A stretch of DNA of 64,000 bases, taken from positions 3,939,363-4,003,362 of the forward strand of contig NZ_CP036349.1 of NCBI RefSeq assembly GCF_007753265.1, read 5' to 3'. The DNA comes from Botrimarina mediterranea (GTDB lineage Bacteria > Planctomycetota > Planctomycetia > Pirellulales > Lacipirellulaceae). Positions 42,357 through 51,437 of the stretch are shown here, in pieces. The position numbers and the translations under genes were made by a program. The notes under the pieces were generated by a model. That model was not told where the DNA came from, did not search any database, and was given only the letters and a program-made list of their open reading frames with translations. Position 1 is the stretch's first letter, and each line of letters starts with the position of its first letter.

Positions 42357-43322
42357 TTACTTCAAGCGCCGCTGCGACCAGGCGTAGTCGGGCTGGGCCA
42401 GGGTACGGTCGAGGAAACGGATGATCGCGGTCTCGCCGTCGCGGCCCGCTTGCTTGAGCCACGCCGAGCCTTGCAAGCGTGACGGGCCCGGGGCGTCGAT
42501 GACGCTCGGTGGTGTGGGGTCATCACCTTCGTTTAGCTTGGTCGGCTCAGGGCGACCTTTTTCGAGCTGCTTGACGATGCGGTTCACGTCGCTGGCGACG
42601 CCCTTGTCGTCGCCGCCGTAGGTGATCAAGAACGCGATCTCCGACTGCACACCCGGCTGACGCAGCACGGGGAGCATCTCCAGGCCGAGCTGCTTCCACG
42701 GCGGCGACACCAGCACCAACGCCTTCACGTCGCGTCCTTGCTTGCCCCGATTGAGCACCGGCACGGCCCAATCGACCGCCGCTGCGCCGGTGGCGACGAT
42801 CGCGCCGAGCTCGATGCCCAGGTAAGCCAACCGGTTGAGGTTCAACTCGCCGGCGTCGTTCTTATCGACGAGGAACCGCCGCACCGCCTCCATGTCCGAT
42901 TTCACCATCGCGGCGGCGTCGATGGGGGTGAGTTTCGCGCCGCGACGGTCGGTCACCTGGCCATTAGCACTGCGGACGCGGGTGCTGTCTCCCAAGCCAC
43001 GGAGGGCGACCGTGAGGACCGACATCGGCGTCGCGGTGGACCCCCCCTCATCGGCTGTTTGTAGTCGCGTCGCTAGGCCGTGAAACACCGCCGAGGACTC
43101 GTTCTCCCCAGCCAACATGACGACGACCGGCGTGTCGGGCCCGGCTTCTTCGGCAGGGAAAAACGTGCCCGAAAGGAGAACGCCGTCGGGCGTTTCAAGT
43201 TCCACCGGTAGCGGAGCAGCAGCGGCCACGATCGAGACGCCCATTCCCGCCAACAGCACAAGTGGCAGCATGCCGATAAAGCGGCGTAAGGCGGAAGAAA
43301 TCGGCTGGCGAAGGAATAGCAT
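42357..43322 (-). CDS. Exported alpha/beta-hydrolase-like protein lacking the nucleophile serine
   Basis: This 321-residue protein has a signal peptide (MLPLVLLAGMGVSIVAAAAP). The body resembles an alpha/beta-hydrolase: LETPDGVLLSGTFFP, TPVVVMLAGENESSAVFHGL, VLTVALRGLGDS, and a later FLITYGGDDKGV. At the nucleophile elbow the sequence reads LAYLGIELGAIVA, that is G-x-E-x-G instead of G-x-S-x-G (codon GAG). If the alignment is right, the protein is not an active hydrolase. ATG 43322 is preferred to a start at 43364 because it gives a clean signal peptide. It has no operon partner. The function is unknown. Confidence 0.7.
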   Translation of the reverse strand: MLFLRQPISSALRRFIGMLPLVLLAGMGVSIVAAAAPLPVELETPDGVLLSGTFFPAEEAGPDTPVVVMLAGENESSAVFHGLATRLQTADEGGSTATPMSVLTVALRGLGDSTRVRSANGQVTDRRGAKLTPIDAAAMVKSDMEAVRRFLVDKNDAGELNLNRLAYLGIELGAIVATGAAAVDWAVPVLNRGKQGRDVKALVLVSPPWKQLGLEMLPVLRQPGVQSEIAFLITYGGDDKGVASDVNRIVKQLEKGRPEPTKLNEGDDPTPPSVIDAPGPSRLQGSAWLKQAGRDGETAIIRFLDRTLAQPDYAWSQRRLK

Positions 43323-43438
43323 CAGGCGGTTGGCTCCAGGCAGGGGACAAATCGGCCAACTCAAGTATAGTTAATAGAAGGGCCCTCGCCGCGGGGTCGG
43401 CCCCGACCCGAACCGACTTTTATCGAGGCGGTCAGCGC

Positions 43439-45406
43439 TTGTCCGAGGCATACCAGGATCAACCGAACGCCACCGCCGCAGCGAGCGGACGGTTCAGCGA
43501 GCCGCTGGCATGGCTCTCCAGCTTGGCAATGCATGCCTGCGCACTGATTTGTCTAGCGGTCTTCACGCAGATCGCACCGCTGGACAAAGCGCCGCTGCTG
43601 TTCACCTCGCCCCCACCCGAAGAGCCCGAACCGCTCGACGATGCGTTCCGCGTCTCTGAGGAGCTTTCGATCGATATCGGCGCCCTCTCCGACGGCGGCG
43701 TCGGCGACGCCGCGGCCTCGGCGCCGCTCGAGGCGGTCGTCCCCGAGGTGGCGCTCGACCTGCAAGCGCTGACGGAGCTGGGACAGATCCCGACACTCGA
43801 AGCCTCAACGCCCTCGCTCTCCAGCCCGGACCCCAACAGCAACACGCTCGTCATTGGCGTCGGCGCGGTAGGCACAACCGGCAGCGAGGGCGCCATCGAT
43901 TGGCTCACCGGCGCGATCCTGCAATCGCTCGAACAGAGCCCTACGGTGGTCGTCTGGCTGTTCGACCGTTCAGAGAGCCTCACAGCGCAGCGGGAGGAGA
44001 TCGTCCGCCGCTTCGACCGCGTCTACGAAGAGCTAGGCGTCGCCGCGACGCGCGGCGCCGAAGGCTTCGACGCAGCCGAGGAGGACGAGGCGCCGCTGTT
44101 GACTTCGATCGTGGCGTTCGGCGAGGGCGTCGAGTTCGTCACCCGCAAGCCAACGGCCGACATCGAAGCAATCAAGGAGGCCGTCCGCTCGATCGAGCCC
44201 GACGAGAGCGGCGCCGAGAACGTCTTTGGAGCCGTGCTGAGCGCCGCCGAGCGTCACAAGCGCTACCGGCTCCAGCGGCCGCGGCGGAATGTGATGCTAG
44301 TGGTGGTCACCGACGAGGCGGGCGATGACTTCGCCAATATCGATCGCGCCGTCGCCTACTGCCGGAAGATGCAGATGCCGGTCTACGCCGTGGGAGCGCC
44401 GGCGCCGTTTGGCCGCCGAGAGACCTACGTCCGCTACGTTGACCCCGACCCGAAGTACGACCAGACGCCGCAGTACCTGCCGGTGCAGCAAGGCCCCGAG
44501 ACGCTGTTCCCCGAGCGGCTGCGGCTCGGGTCGTTTGCGGGCGACGACTACGACGGCACGATCCTCGATTCGGGCTTCGGCCCCTACGCCCTGACGCGGC
44601 TGACGCGCGAGACCAATGGTTCATTCATCGCCGTGCATCCCTTCCGTGTTGACGCCGGCCGCGCCAACCGCCGCGGCGCCGACGACACGATGGTCGCACG
44701 GCTCGATTACTTCTTCGACCAGCGGGTGATGCGGCGCTACCTGCCCGACTATGTGCCCACGACCGAGTACCAGAAGCGTGTCAGCCGCAACGGCGCGAAG
44801 CGGGCGCTGGTCGAGGCGTCGGCGATGGCTTGGACCGAGAAGCTCGAGAATGTGCGGCGTGATTTTCCGAAACTCGACGAAGCCCAGTTCGCCGAGGACC
44901 TCAGCAACGCCCAGCGCGCCGCGGCGATTCTTGAACCCAAGCTGGCGCAGCTGGTGACGACGTTGCGGCGCGGCGAAGCGGACCGGCCGAAGATCGACGA
45001 CCCGCGTTGGCAGGCGGGCTACGACTTGGCGCTCGGCCAGGCTCTCGCCGCCAAGGTCCGGGCCGAGGGTTACAACGCGATGCTCGCCCTGGCGAAGCAG
45101 GGGTTGTCGTTCACGTCCGAAAAGAAAGACACCTGGGTCATCCGCCCCGCCGAGGAGATTTCTACCGGCAGCTTAGACCAGCGCGAAGCGGAAGACGCGA
45201 TCCGCTACTTGAAGCGTGTCGTCGCTGAGCACGAAGGAACGCCGTGGGCCTTTCTCGCCCAGCGCGAACTCAGCACGCCGCTGGGTTGGAAATGGAACGA
45301 CGAGTTCCGCAACCTCGCCGAAAGGCGTCAGCAAGAGAACAACCGCCCCCCGCGACCGGAACGCCCCGAGCCGCCGCCGAAGCCGCGGCGCACTCCAAAG
45401 CTTTAA
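43439..45406 (+). CDS. Membrane-anchored VWA-domain protein
   Basis: This 655-residue protein has one hydrophobic segment near residues 28-45 (SLAMHACALICLAVFTQIAPL) and a Pro/Glu-rich spacer. A VWA-like domain follows from about 170: VVVWLFDRSESL (DxSxS metal site), NVMLVVVTDEAGDD, MQMPVYAVGAPAPF. The C-terminal 250 residues are mostly helical and end in a Pro/Arg-rich tail (PPRPERPEPPPKPRRTPKL). The start seems to be TTG 43439 (GAGGCGG upstream); the next in-frame ATG (43529) would cut into the membrane segment. It should display the VWA domain outside the cytoplasm. Partner unknown, and it is unrelated to the TerY-type VWA at 25 kb. Confidence 0.8.
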   Translation: MSEAYQDQPNATAAASGRFSEPLAWLSSLAMHACALICLAVFTQIAPLDKAPLLFTSPPPEEPEPLDDAFRVSEELSIDIGALSDGGVGDAAASAPLEAVVPEVALDLQALTELGQIPTLEASTPSLSSPDPNSNTLVIGVGAVGTTGSEGAIDWLTGAILQSLEQSPTVVVWLFDRSESLTAQREEIVRRFDRVYEELGVAATRGAEGFDAAEEDEAPLLTSIVAFGEGVEFVTRKPTADIEAIKEAVRSIEPDESGAENVFGAVLSAAERHKRYRLQRPRRNVMLVVVTDEAGDDFANIDRAVAYCRKMQMPVYAVGAPAPFGRRETYVRYVDPDPKYDQTPQYLPVQQGPETLFPERLRLGSFAGDDYDGTILDSGFGPYALTRLTRETNGSFIAVHPFRVDAGRANRRGADDTMVARLDYFFDQRVMRRYLPDYVPTTEYQKRVSRNGAKRALVEASAMAWTEKLENVRRDFPKLDEAQFAEDLSNAQRAAAILEPKLAQLVTTLRRGEADRPKIDDPRWQAGYDLALGQALAAKVRAEGYNAMLALAKQGLSFTSEKKDTWVIRPAEEISTGSLDQREAEDAIRYLKRVVAEHEGTPWAFLAQRELSTPLGWKWNDEFRNLAERRQQENNRPPRPERPEPPPKPRRTPKL

Positions 45407-45717
45407 TCAGAGAAAGGAGATGGGGGGATGGCGGGAACGGAACTCACGCCACCGATGTGAGGTCTTGGCCTCGCCTTGGTGGCGACTGCCAGCTGAGGAG
45501 ACATGGGGATGGCGGGTCGTTGGGACCTACCGCCACTCTGTGGAGAGGTTCTTATATTTCTTGCACGACGGCGTCGATGACCGTCCCGCGCCGTCCTGCG
45601 AAAGCGACATCCCCGATATCTCCTCGTGGATACCGCCGCTACGACGGGATGTGTGCAGCGCATCCTATGCGAGGGTCACGTACGACCATCTCCACATCCC
45701 CTTCTCCTCAACAACGC
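45407..45717. repeat. Gene-free region with degenerate inverted repeat
   Basis: These 311 bp between two convergent genes hold no gene. The outer arms, GAGAAAGGAGATGGGGGGATGG (from 45410) and CCATCTCCACATCCCCTTCTCC (45687-45708), are imperfectly complementary. An inner GGAGACATGGGGATGGCGGG (from 45497) is a further degenerate copy. The arm shares AAGGAGATGGGGGGATG with the repeat at 42.3 kb, so the two are probably related. Confidence 0.6.
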
Positions 45718-46416
45718 CTACCGATTGGCAAGAGCGTCCATCGCGAAGTCGGCCGTGGGGTCGTGCGGGTAGAAGTGCTTGCCGATCGCCATGGCGAGCA
45801 CGTTGACGTACTCGGTCTGGAACGTCGAAGGACTCTTGCTCTGAGCTGCGATCGGGGCGTTGAGCGGGTAGAGGATCTCGCCGAGCGGTTTGCTCCAGAC
45901 GATATTCCCGCCGGTGGTCATGTCGTGCACCTTGAGAGTGATGTCGGAGCTCCCTTGGTAGACCGTCTGGCCCGGCATCAGGTCGAAGTGCGCCAGGTCG
46001 ATATAGAGCACCATGTCGGCCTTCACGGCCTTGGCAAGCTCGAGGTAGTCGTCCGAGTCGTTCTCGTCGATCCAGGCGTCTACCTTACGCTGCGGGACGA
46101 CCTTGATCTTTTGCTTCTTGGTGAGGTGCTCTTCGAGCAGTTCACTGACGCGCTGCGAGATCTGCCGCGAGGCGCCGGCGTGGCGGAACTCCTGCGAGAC
46201 CGGCTGGCTGCAGAACACGACGACGGTCTTCTTCTTGAAGCCCTCGTACTCCGCGTCCTTGATGTTCCCCCCTTGGAACATGTAGATGCCGGTCGCCAGC
46301 AACATGTGCAGGCATCCCGCGGTGGGGAGGAGCGTCAACGCCGCCAGCGCGAGCGACAGCCGCGTTGCATAACGGGGCGTGACGACGGCCAAAGGGCGAG
46401 AAGCGGGGCGATCCAT
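45718..46416 (-). CDS. Lipoprotein of unknown function
   Basis: This 232-residue protein has a lipoprotein signal ending LLPTAGC, so it is tethered to the membrane. The mature part (KKKTVVVFCSQPVSQEFRH, QISQRVSELLEEHLTKKQKI, VPQRKVDAWIDEND) reads like planctomycete envelope proteins that share an alternating beta/alpha pattern. ADMVLYIDLAHFDLMPGQT and LKVHDMTTGGNIVWSK follow. The pattern recalls proteins of the CsgG/GNA1162 type, which bind other envelope components, but this is a loose comparison. It starts at ATG 46416, divergent from phzF across 180 bp. Confidence 0.75.
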   Translation of the reverse strand: MDRPASRPLAVVTPRYATRLSLALAALTLLPTAGCLHMLLATGIYMFQGGNIKDAEYEGFKKKTVVVFCSQPVSQEFRHAGASRQISQRVSELLEEHLTKKQKIKVVPQRKVDAWIDENDSDDYLELAKAVKADMVLYIDLAHFDLMPGQTVYQGSSDITLKVHDMTTGGNIVWSKPLGEILYPLNAPIAAQSKSPSTFQTEYVNVLAMAIGKHFYPHDPTADFAMDALANR

Positions 46417-46596
46417 CGCGTCGTTCTCTTCAAGGTAAGTAAGCAGAGCGCAGGCCCGCTGCCATGCGGGGCGGCGGGAGAATAGCGGGAGGCGGCAATG
46501 GTCGCAAGCTGGATTCCGTTTGCGTCAACACCAAGGCAGACGCCGAACCTCGGGGTATCCTGGCTGTCCTCTCGAACACCTCAACCCCGCGCCAGC

Positions 46597-47382
46597 ATGC
46601 CAATCCCCCTCTACCAGGTCGACGCTTTTACCAACGAGCTCTTCGGCGGCAACCCGGCCGCGGTATGCCCGCTTGAAGAGTGGCTTCCCGATGCGACGCT
46701 ACAAGCCATCGCGGCAGAGAACAATCTCTCGGAAACCGCCTTCTTTTCGCCCGAGGGAGACGGCTTTCGGCTGCGGTGGTTTACTCCGATCCGCGAAGTC
46801 GACCTCTGTGGGCACGCGACCTTGGCGACGGCCTTTGTTTTGTTTGAACGACAGGGGTTCCGCGGGGACACTCTCCGCTTCCAATCGCGGAGTGGCCTCT
46901 TGCTCGCCGAGCGCGGCGCCGACGGCATCACCCTCGACTTTCCTGCCGGCGCCGCGCAGCCGTGCCAAGCCCCGCGGGGCCTTGCCGAGGCGCTCGGAAT
47001 CGAACCGGTGGAATGCCTCAAGGCGAATGATTATCTCGTGGTGCTCCGCGACGAAGAAGCCGTGCGTAGCGCCAAGCCAGATTTTCGTGCGCTGGCAGAG
47101 GTCGAGTTGAGAGGTGTCGCCATTACGGCTCAGGGTAACGATGTCGATTTTGTGAGCCGCTTCTTCGCGCCGAGTTATGGCATCAACGAAGACCCTGTCA
47201 CGGGAGCGGCCCACTGCTTGCTAGCGCCTTATTGGGCTGGCGTTCTCGGCAAGCAGCAACTCAAAGCCGAACAGGTGTCTTCACGAGGTGGCGAAGTGCT
47301 TTGTGCCGTCGCGGACGATCGCGTGTATCTCACCGGACAAGCGGTGCTCTACCTGGAGGGCGCCATCACGATCAATCGCTAA
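46597..47382 (+). CDS. PhzF-family isomerase/epimerase-like protein
   Basis: This 261-residue protein belongs to the PhzF family, cofactor-free enzymes with a diaminopimelate-epimerase fold. It starts PIPLYQVDAFTNELFGGNPAAV, and the catalytic Glu46 is in NLSETAFF. Other markers are REVDLCGHATLATA and the final EDPVTGAAHC. The substrate outside phenazine producers is generally unknown, and no phenazine genes are nearby. ATG 46597 is chosen over the longer frame from 46498 because the family block starts there. Its stop overlaps the end of the convergent ymdB by 4 bp. Confidence 0.9.
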   Translation: MPIPLYQVDAFTNELFGGNPAAVCPLEEWLPDATLQAIAAENNLSETAFFSPEGDGFRLRWFTPIREVDLCGHATLATAFVLFERQGFRGDTLRFQSRSGLLLAERGADGITLDFPAGAAQPCQAPRGLAEALGIEPVECLKANDYLVVLRDEEAVRSAKPDFRALAEVELRGVAITAQGNDVDFVSRFFAPSYGINEDPVTGAAHCLLAPYWAGVLGKQQLKAEQVSSRGGEVLCAVADDRVYLTGQAVLYLEGAITINR

Positions 47383-48200
47383 GAGCTACGCTTATCGACT
47401 CGGAGCCGATCGGCCTCCGCCTCATTGACCATCACGCGCTCAATCGCGGTCGCCCGGCCCGATTCGGCGTCGATCGTCACCAGGGCGCCGTTGATGCGCA
47501 GGTCCTTCTCCGCGACATCGAACGAGTGCGGTACGCCGGTCAGCGTCGCCGCTAGCACACGATCGACGCGACGGCCGAGGATGCTGTCGTGCGGGCCGGT
47601 CATGCCGACGTCGCACTGGAAGGCGGTCCCTTCGGGAAAGACGCACTCGTCCGCCGTCGGCACGTGGGTGTGCGTCCCCAGCACGGCCGCCACGCGGCCG
47701 TCGAGATACCGGCCCATCGACTGCATCTCGCTGGTGGCCTCGGCGTGGAAATCGACGAAGCGGACCTTCACGTCCGCCGGCGCCTCTGAGAGCGCGGCGT
47801 CAACCGCTCGAAAGGGGCTATCGATCGGTTTCATGAAGAGCTGACCCAACGCGCAGCAGACGAGCACTTGATGTGCGCCGTCCTTCGTGCGGACCGTTGC
47901 CCAGCGGCGGCCGGTCGCCTCGGCCGGCAGGTTGCAGGGCCGCACAACGTTGTCCGCCGATTCAAGCAGCGGCAGCACCTCACGCCGGCGGTACACGTGA
48001 TCGCCGAGCGTCACCGCATCGACGCCCGCGGCGGTCAGCTCGGCGTGGATCTTTGGCGTGTAGCCCGATCCCGACGCGGCATTTTCGGCGTTGCAGACCA
48101 CCAGGTCGATCCCGCGCTCAGCGATCAGTCCCGGCAACGCACGCTGAACGATCTCCCGCCCCGGCCTGCCGACAACGTCGCCGATGAAGAGGAGAAGCAT
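47379..48200 (-). CDS. ymdB: YmdB-family metallophosphoesterase
   Basis: This 273-residue dinuclear-metal phosphoesterase matches YmdB (TIGR00282). Metal-ligand blocks are LLLFIGDVVGRPG at the N-terminus, VVCNAENAASG, LGDHVYRRREV, VDFHAEATSE and GTHTHVPTADE. In Bacillus YmdB cleaves 2',3'-cyclic nucleotides and is encoded beside RNase Y, with which it interacts; the same pairing occurs here. It starts at ATG 48200. Unlike most genes in this window there is no Shine-Dalgarno sequence: the bases just upstream on the coding strand are CTTTCCCCTTTCCC, part of a long inverted repeat. Confidence 0.92.
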   Translation of the reverse strand: MLLLFIGDVVGRPGREIVQRALPGLIAERGIDLVVCNAENAASGSGYTPKIHAELTAAGVDAVTLGDHVYRRREVLPLLESADNVVRPCNLPAEATGRRWATVRTKDGAHQVLVCCALGQLFMKPIDSPFRAVDAALSEAPADVKVRFVDFHAEATSEMQSMGRYLDGRVAAVLGTHTHVPTADECVFPEGTAFQCDVGMTGPHDSILGRRVDRVLAATLTGVPHSFDVAEKDLRINGALVTIDAESGRATAIERVMVNEAEADRLRVDKRSS

Positions 48201-48304
48201 GGGAAAGGGGAAAGGCGAAAGTGGAAAGGGGAGAGATAAACGGGGAGGGATTGCTTCGGGGAATCAACCGCTTTCCCCTTTCGCCTTTCCACTTCCCCTT
48301 TCAC
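48201..48304. repeat. Purine/pyrimidine inverted repeat abutting the ymdB start codon
   Basis: GAAAGGGGAA (48203-48212) pairs with TTCCCCTTTC (48293-48302), and AAAGGCGAAAG (48211-48221) with CTTTCGCCTTT (48278-48288). The two pairings compete for shared bases or form a bulged stem. The element fills the space between the rny stop and the ymdB ATG. Confidence 0.8.
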
Positions 48305-48305
48305 G

Positions 48306-49856
48306 TCACTTTGCCATCTCAGTAAAGCGGGTCTCGCGGATCATTGTCACGCGGATTTCGCCGGGGTAGGTGAGCTGTTCTTCGAACGCTTTGGCGATGT
48401 CGCGGCAGACCTTGGCGGCGGACTCGTCGGTCGTCTCGTTCGTTTTGGCGATGACACGCACCTCGCGGCCCGCTTGGATCGCGAAAGCTTGGTGGACGCC
48501 GGTGAAGCCTGAGGCGATCGCTTCGAGCTCCTGCATCCGCTTGATGTAACGGTCGAGCGTCTCGCGCCGCGCGCCGGGCCGCGAAGCGCTGCAGGCGTCC
48601 GCCGCGGCGACGATCACGGTGTACGGCATATCGACGCGGATATCGTCATGATGGCCGAGGGCGGCGTGCACAACGACATCGTTCTCGCCATAGCGTTTCA
48701 GTAGGTCGGCGCCGATCTTCGGATGGCCGCCCTCGGTGTCGTGGTCGGCCGCTTTGCCGATGTCGTGCAGCAGGCCCGCACGTCGAGCGAGGTCGCCATC
48801 GTAGCCCAGCTCTTCGGCGATCATGCCGGCGACGAACGCCACCTCGATCGAGTGTCGCAACACGTTTTGGCTGTAACTGGTGCGGTAGTAGAGGCGCCCC
48901 AGCAGCTGGATCGCCTTGGGGTGCAGCCCACGGATATCGACTTCTTGGGCCGCTTCTTCGCCGTACTTCACCAGCAGCTTCTCGACCTCGGCGGTCGTCT
49001 CGACGACCAGCTCTTCGATGCGGCTGGGATGGATGCGGCCGTCGGCGATGAGCTTCGTCAGCGCGAGTTGCGCGATCTGCCGCCGCACAGGGTCAAATGA
49101 GCTGACGATCACCACGCCCGGCGTATCGTCGATGATGACGTCAACGCCGGTCTCCTTTTCGAAGGTGCGGATGTTGCGACCCTCGCGGCCAATGATCCGG
49201 CCCTTCATTTCGTCGCTGGGGATATCGACCGTGCTGGTGGTCGACTCGGCCGTGTGCGCGGCGGCGAAACGCTGGATCGAGGTGATCAGCATTTCCTTGG
49301 CCTTGGCGTCGACCTTCTCAGCCAGACGCTTCTCAGCCTCCATGACGCGGACGCCCTGCTCGTGCGACAGTTCGGCGTCAAGCCGCTCGAGGAGCATCTT
49401 GCGGGCCTCTTCGGGCCCCAGCCCGCTGGCCTTGTGCAGGGCTTGCCGCTGGACGTCGAGGAGGTTCTCGAGTTCTTTCGTACGGACATCGACATCGGCC
49501 AGCTTTTCCGTCAGGCGGCGCTGGTTGCTCTCGACCATCTTCTCTTGCTTGGCGAGCTGGTCCTCACGTGAGGTCACGGCGTCGTCACGCTTGTCGAGGT
49601 GCCGCTCGCGTTCGTGGAGCTTGTCGCGTACGTCGGCAAGCTGCTCCTCGATGCGCGACTTCTCGGTGATGGCCATTTCTTTGGCCTCGATCGCCGCGTC
49701 CTTCAGACGATTCTTGGCTTCGAGGTCGGCCCGCTCGAGAATTTGGGCGGCCTCTTTCTCGGCGTCCCACTTGCGGAGTCGACCAAGGAATAGGACGACG
49801 CCCATTCCCATCAGGGCGGCGACAAGGGCCACCGCGGCGTAGATCAACGTTTGCAT
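48306..49856 (-). CDS. rny: Ribonuclease Y
   Basis: This 516-residue membrane-bound endoribonuclease starts mRNA decay. All domains are in order: an N-terminal membrane helix (residues 3-24), a long coiled coil to about 200, a KH domain with [12 protein letters not shown] at 219-230, and an HD domain with [12 protein letters not shown] (H364/D365) and LGHHDDI. Length matches the family. It starts at ATG 49856. ymdB follows on the same strand across a 105-bp inverted repeat, so the pair is probably co-transcribed and the repeat may set their relative output. Confidence 0.97.
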   Translation of the reverse strand: MQTLIYAAVALVAALMGMGVVLFLGRLRKWDAEKEAAQILERADLEAKNRLKDAAIEAKEMAITEKSRIEEQLADVRDKLHERERHLDKRDDAVTSREDQLAKQEKMVESNQRRLTEKLADVDVRTKELENLLDVQRQALHKASGLGPEEARKMLLERLDAELSHEQGVRVMEAEKRLAEKVDAKAKEMLITSIQRFAAAHTAESTTSTVDIPSDEMKGRIIGREGRNIRTFEKETGVDVIIDDTPGVVIVSSFDPVRRQIAQLALTKLIADGRIHPSRIEELVVETTAEVEKLLVKYGEEAAQEVDIRGLHPKAIQLLGRLYYRTSYSQNVLRHSIEVAFVAGMIAEELGYDGDLARRAGLLHDIGKAADHDTEGGHPKIGADLLKRYGENDVVVHAALGHHDDIRVDMPYTVIVAAADACSASRPGARRETLDRYIKRMQELEAIASGFTGVHQAFAIQAGREVRVIAKTNETTDESAAKVCRDIAKAFEEQLTYPGEIRVTMIRETRFTEMAK

Positions 49857-50159
49857 GGATCGGATTGTCCCATCGGACGCGCTTGCCCAAGCGGCGTCCT
49901 GGTGGTCCGCGGTCGATCCCTAAACACTCAGCGATGCGATTTGCCCCGGGGCGGCGACGCCCCGCGCTGGGGTGAGAGAAGACGCGGTTTGGTGTATTGA
50001 TGATGGCGGCGCGGGCTTCGATCGCTGGTAGACCATAGCTCCACCAGGGGGAAGGAGTACCGGCGCCGCTGCTAGCTTGCTCTTGCCCACATGGTGTCAA
50101 CGCTCGTCGCGCGGGCTACCAGTCGGCTAGGGTGCGTGTTTACCCAAACTCTTGTCACG
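49857..50159. other. Divergent intergenic region between rny and tilS
   Basis: These 303 bp should hold promoters for both genes. No gene is visible. A hairpin GGGGCG (49948-49953) / CGCCCC (49958-49963) with loop GCGA lies about 100 bp upstream of rny and could be part of its leader. Confidence 0.4.
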
Positions 50160-51233
50160 ATGCAAGATAGGGCGTTATCCACCAGCCTCAGCACAGCCCC
50201 TTCGGCACCGACCGAGAGGGGGGCCGCTGCGCGTCTCGATGCCCTTCTGGAAGCGGCGTGGCCAGCCGGTGAGTGGCGAGATTTACGCGTCGCGGTCGCC
50301 GTGTCCGGCGGGCCCGATAGCGTCGCGCTGCTGCGCGCGTTGGTCCAGGCCAAGCAATCGGCTGGCGGGAGGGGTGACCTCATCGTTCTACATCTCGACC
50401 ACGGAAGTCGTGGCGAGGCTTCCCATAACGATGCCGAATGGGTGCGACAACTGGCGACCGGCCTCGGCCTGGAGTCCGTTGTCGAAGCCGCTACCCAAGC
50501 CGGCCCTCACAGCGAAGAGGCCCTGCGCGATCTGCGGCGCGAATTCTACCGCCGGGCGGCGGACTCACTCGGCGCCCGCTACGTGGCGACGGGGCACACG
50601 GCCGACGACCAGGCGGAGACGGTGCTCTTTCGGCTGCTGCGGGGCACGGGCGTGCGGGGCGCCGCCGGTATTCGGCCGATGGCGGCGCTGTCGCCCGCGT
50701 GCTCGCTCGTGCGGCCGCTGCTCGGCGCCACCCGGGGCGGCGTGCTTGCCTATCTTGCCGCGATCAGCCAGCCCTACCGCACCGACGCCACCAACGGCGA
50801 GGACACGTACGCCCGCAACTGGCTGCGGAACCAAGCGCTGCCGCTGCTGGCTGAGCGGTTTCCGACGGCGGCGACTGAGTTGGCTGGCTTCGCGCAGCGG
50901 GCCGCCGAGACGAGCGACCTCGTCGAGAGCCTCGCCGCCGACCTGCTACGACGCGCCGTCGGCGCGACGCCAACCGCCGAGGGTCATGTCACGCTCCAAA
51001 GCGCCGTGCTTACGCAGTCGCCGCAGCCATTGGTGGTCGAAGCGTTGCGGCTGGCATGGCGTGAGGCAGGTTGGCCGCAGCAGGCGATGACGGCGGGGCA
51101 CTGGCGGCAGCTAGGGGAGATGGCGGTCACCGCTAAGCCGCAACCGGCGGTGGTGTTCCCTGGAAGTATTCGGGTCGAGCGGGTCGGCGCCGAGTTTGTG
51201 CTAGCTGGGCCGAAAGATACTGGCTCCTGTTGA
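50160..51233 (+). CDS. tilS: tRNA(Ile)-lysidine synthase
   Basis: This 357-residue PP-loop ATPase adds lysine to C34 of tRNA-Ile(CAU), changing its reading from AUG to AUA. The ATP motif SGGPDS is at residues 49-54, and the N-type blocks LHLDHGSRGEAS, YVATGHTADDQAETVLFRLLRG and the NWLRNQALPLL segment are all present. A C-terminal domain is shorter than in E. coli. ATG 50160 is chosen; the longer frame from 50091 adds an unlikely N-terminus. There is no strong ribosome site. The large AsmA-like gene follows about 200 bp downstream. Confidence 0.94.
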   Translation: MQDRALSTSLSTAPSAPTERGAAARLDALLEAAWPAGEWRDLRVAVAVSGGPDSVALLRALVQAKQSAGGRGDLIVLHLDHGSRGEASHNDAEWVRQLATGLGLESVVEAATQAGPHSEEALRDLRREFYRRAADSLGARYVATGHTADDQAETVLFRLLRGTGVRGAAGIRPMAALSPACSLVRPLLGATRGGVLAYLAAISQPYRTDATNGEDTYARNWLRNQALPLLAERFPTAATELAGFAQRAAETSDLVESLAADLLRRAVGATPTAEGHVTLQSAVLTQSPQPLVVEALRLAWREAGWPQQAMTAGHWRQLGEMAVTAKPQPAVVFPGSIRVERVGAEFVLAGPKDTGSC

Positions 51234-51437
51234 CCCTATTCCTAGGGGCCGCGTACTCTTCGCGGGTCGATAACCCCTTGTAACGAAAGGGCCTATGTAA
51301 CTGAAGGAAACGGTGCGACGCGACCCACCGCTGGCGAAGGATCGCCACCCGTCGCGCCGCCCGCAGCACTCCACGGACGGACCTGGGCTTCCATTTTCGG
51401 ACACGTCGTCAACTCCTGTTGGTCGCTCTTCCGCGGC

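Noticed and set aside
46597-47382. Phenazine biosynthesis gene cluster
   Set aside because: Only a PhzF-fold protein is present; such proteins are widespread outside phenazine producers and no other phz gene is here.
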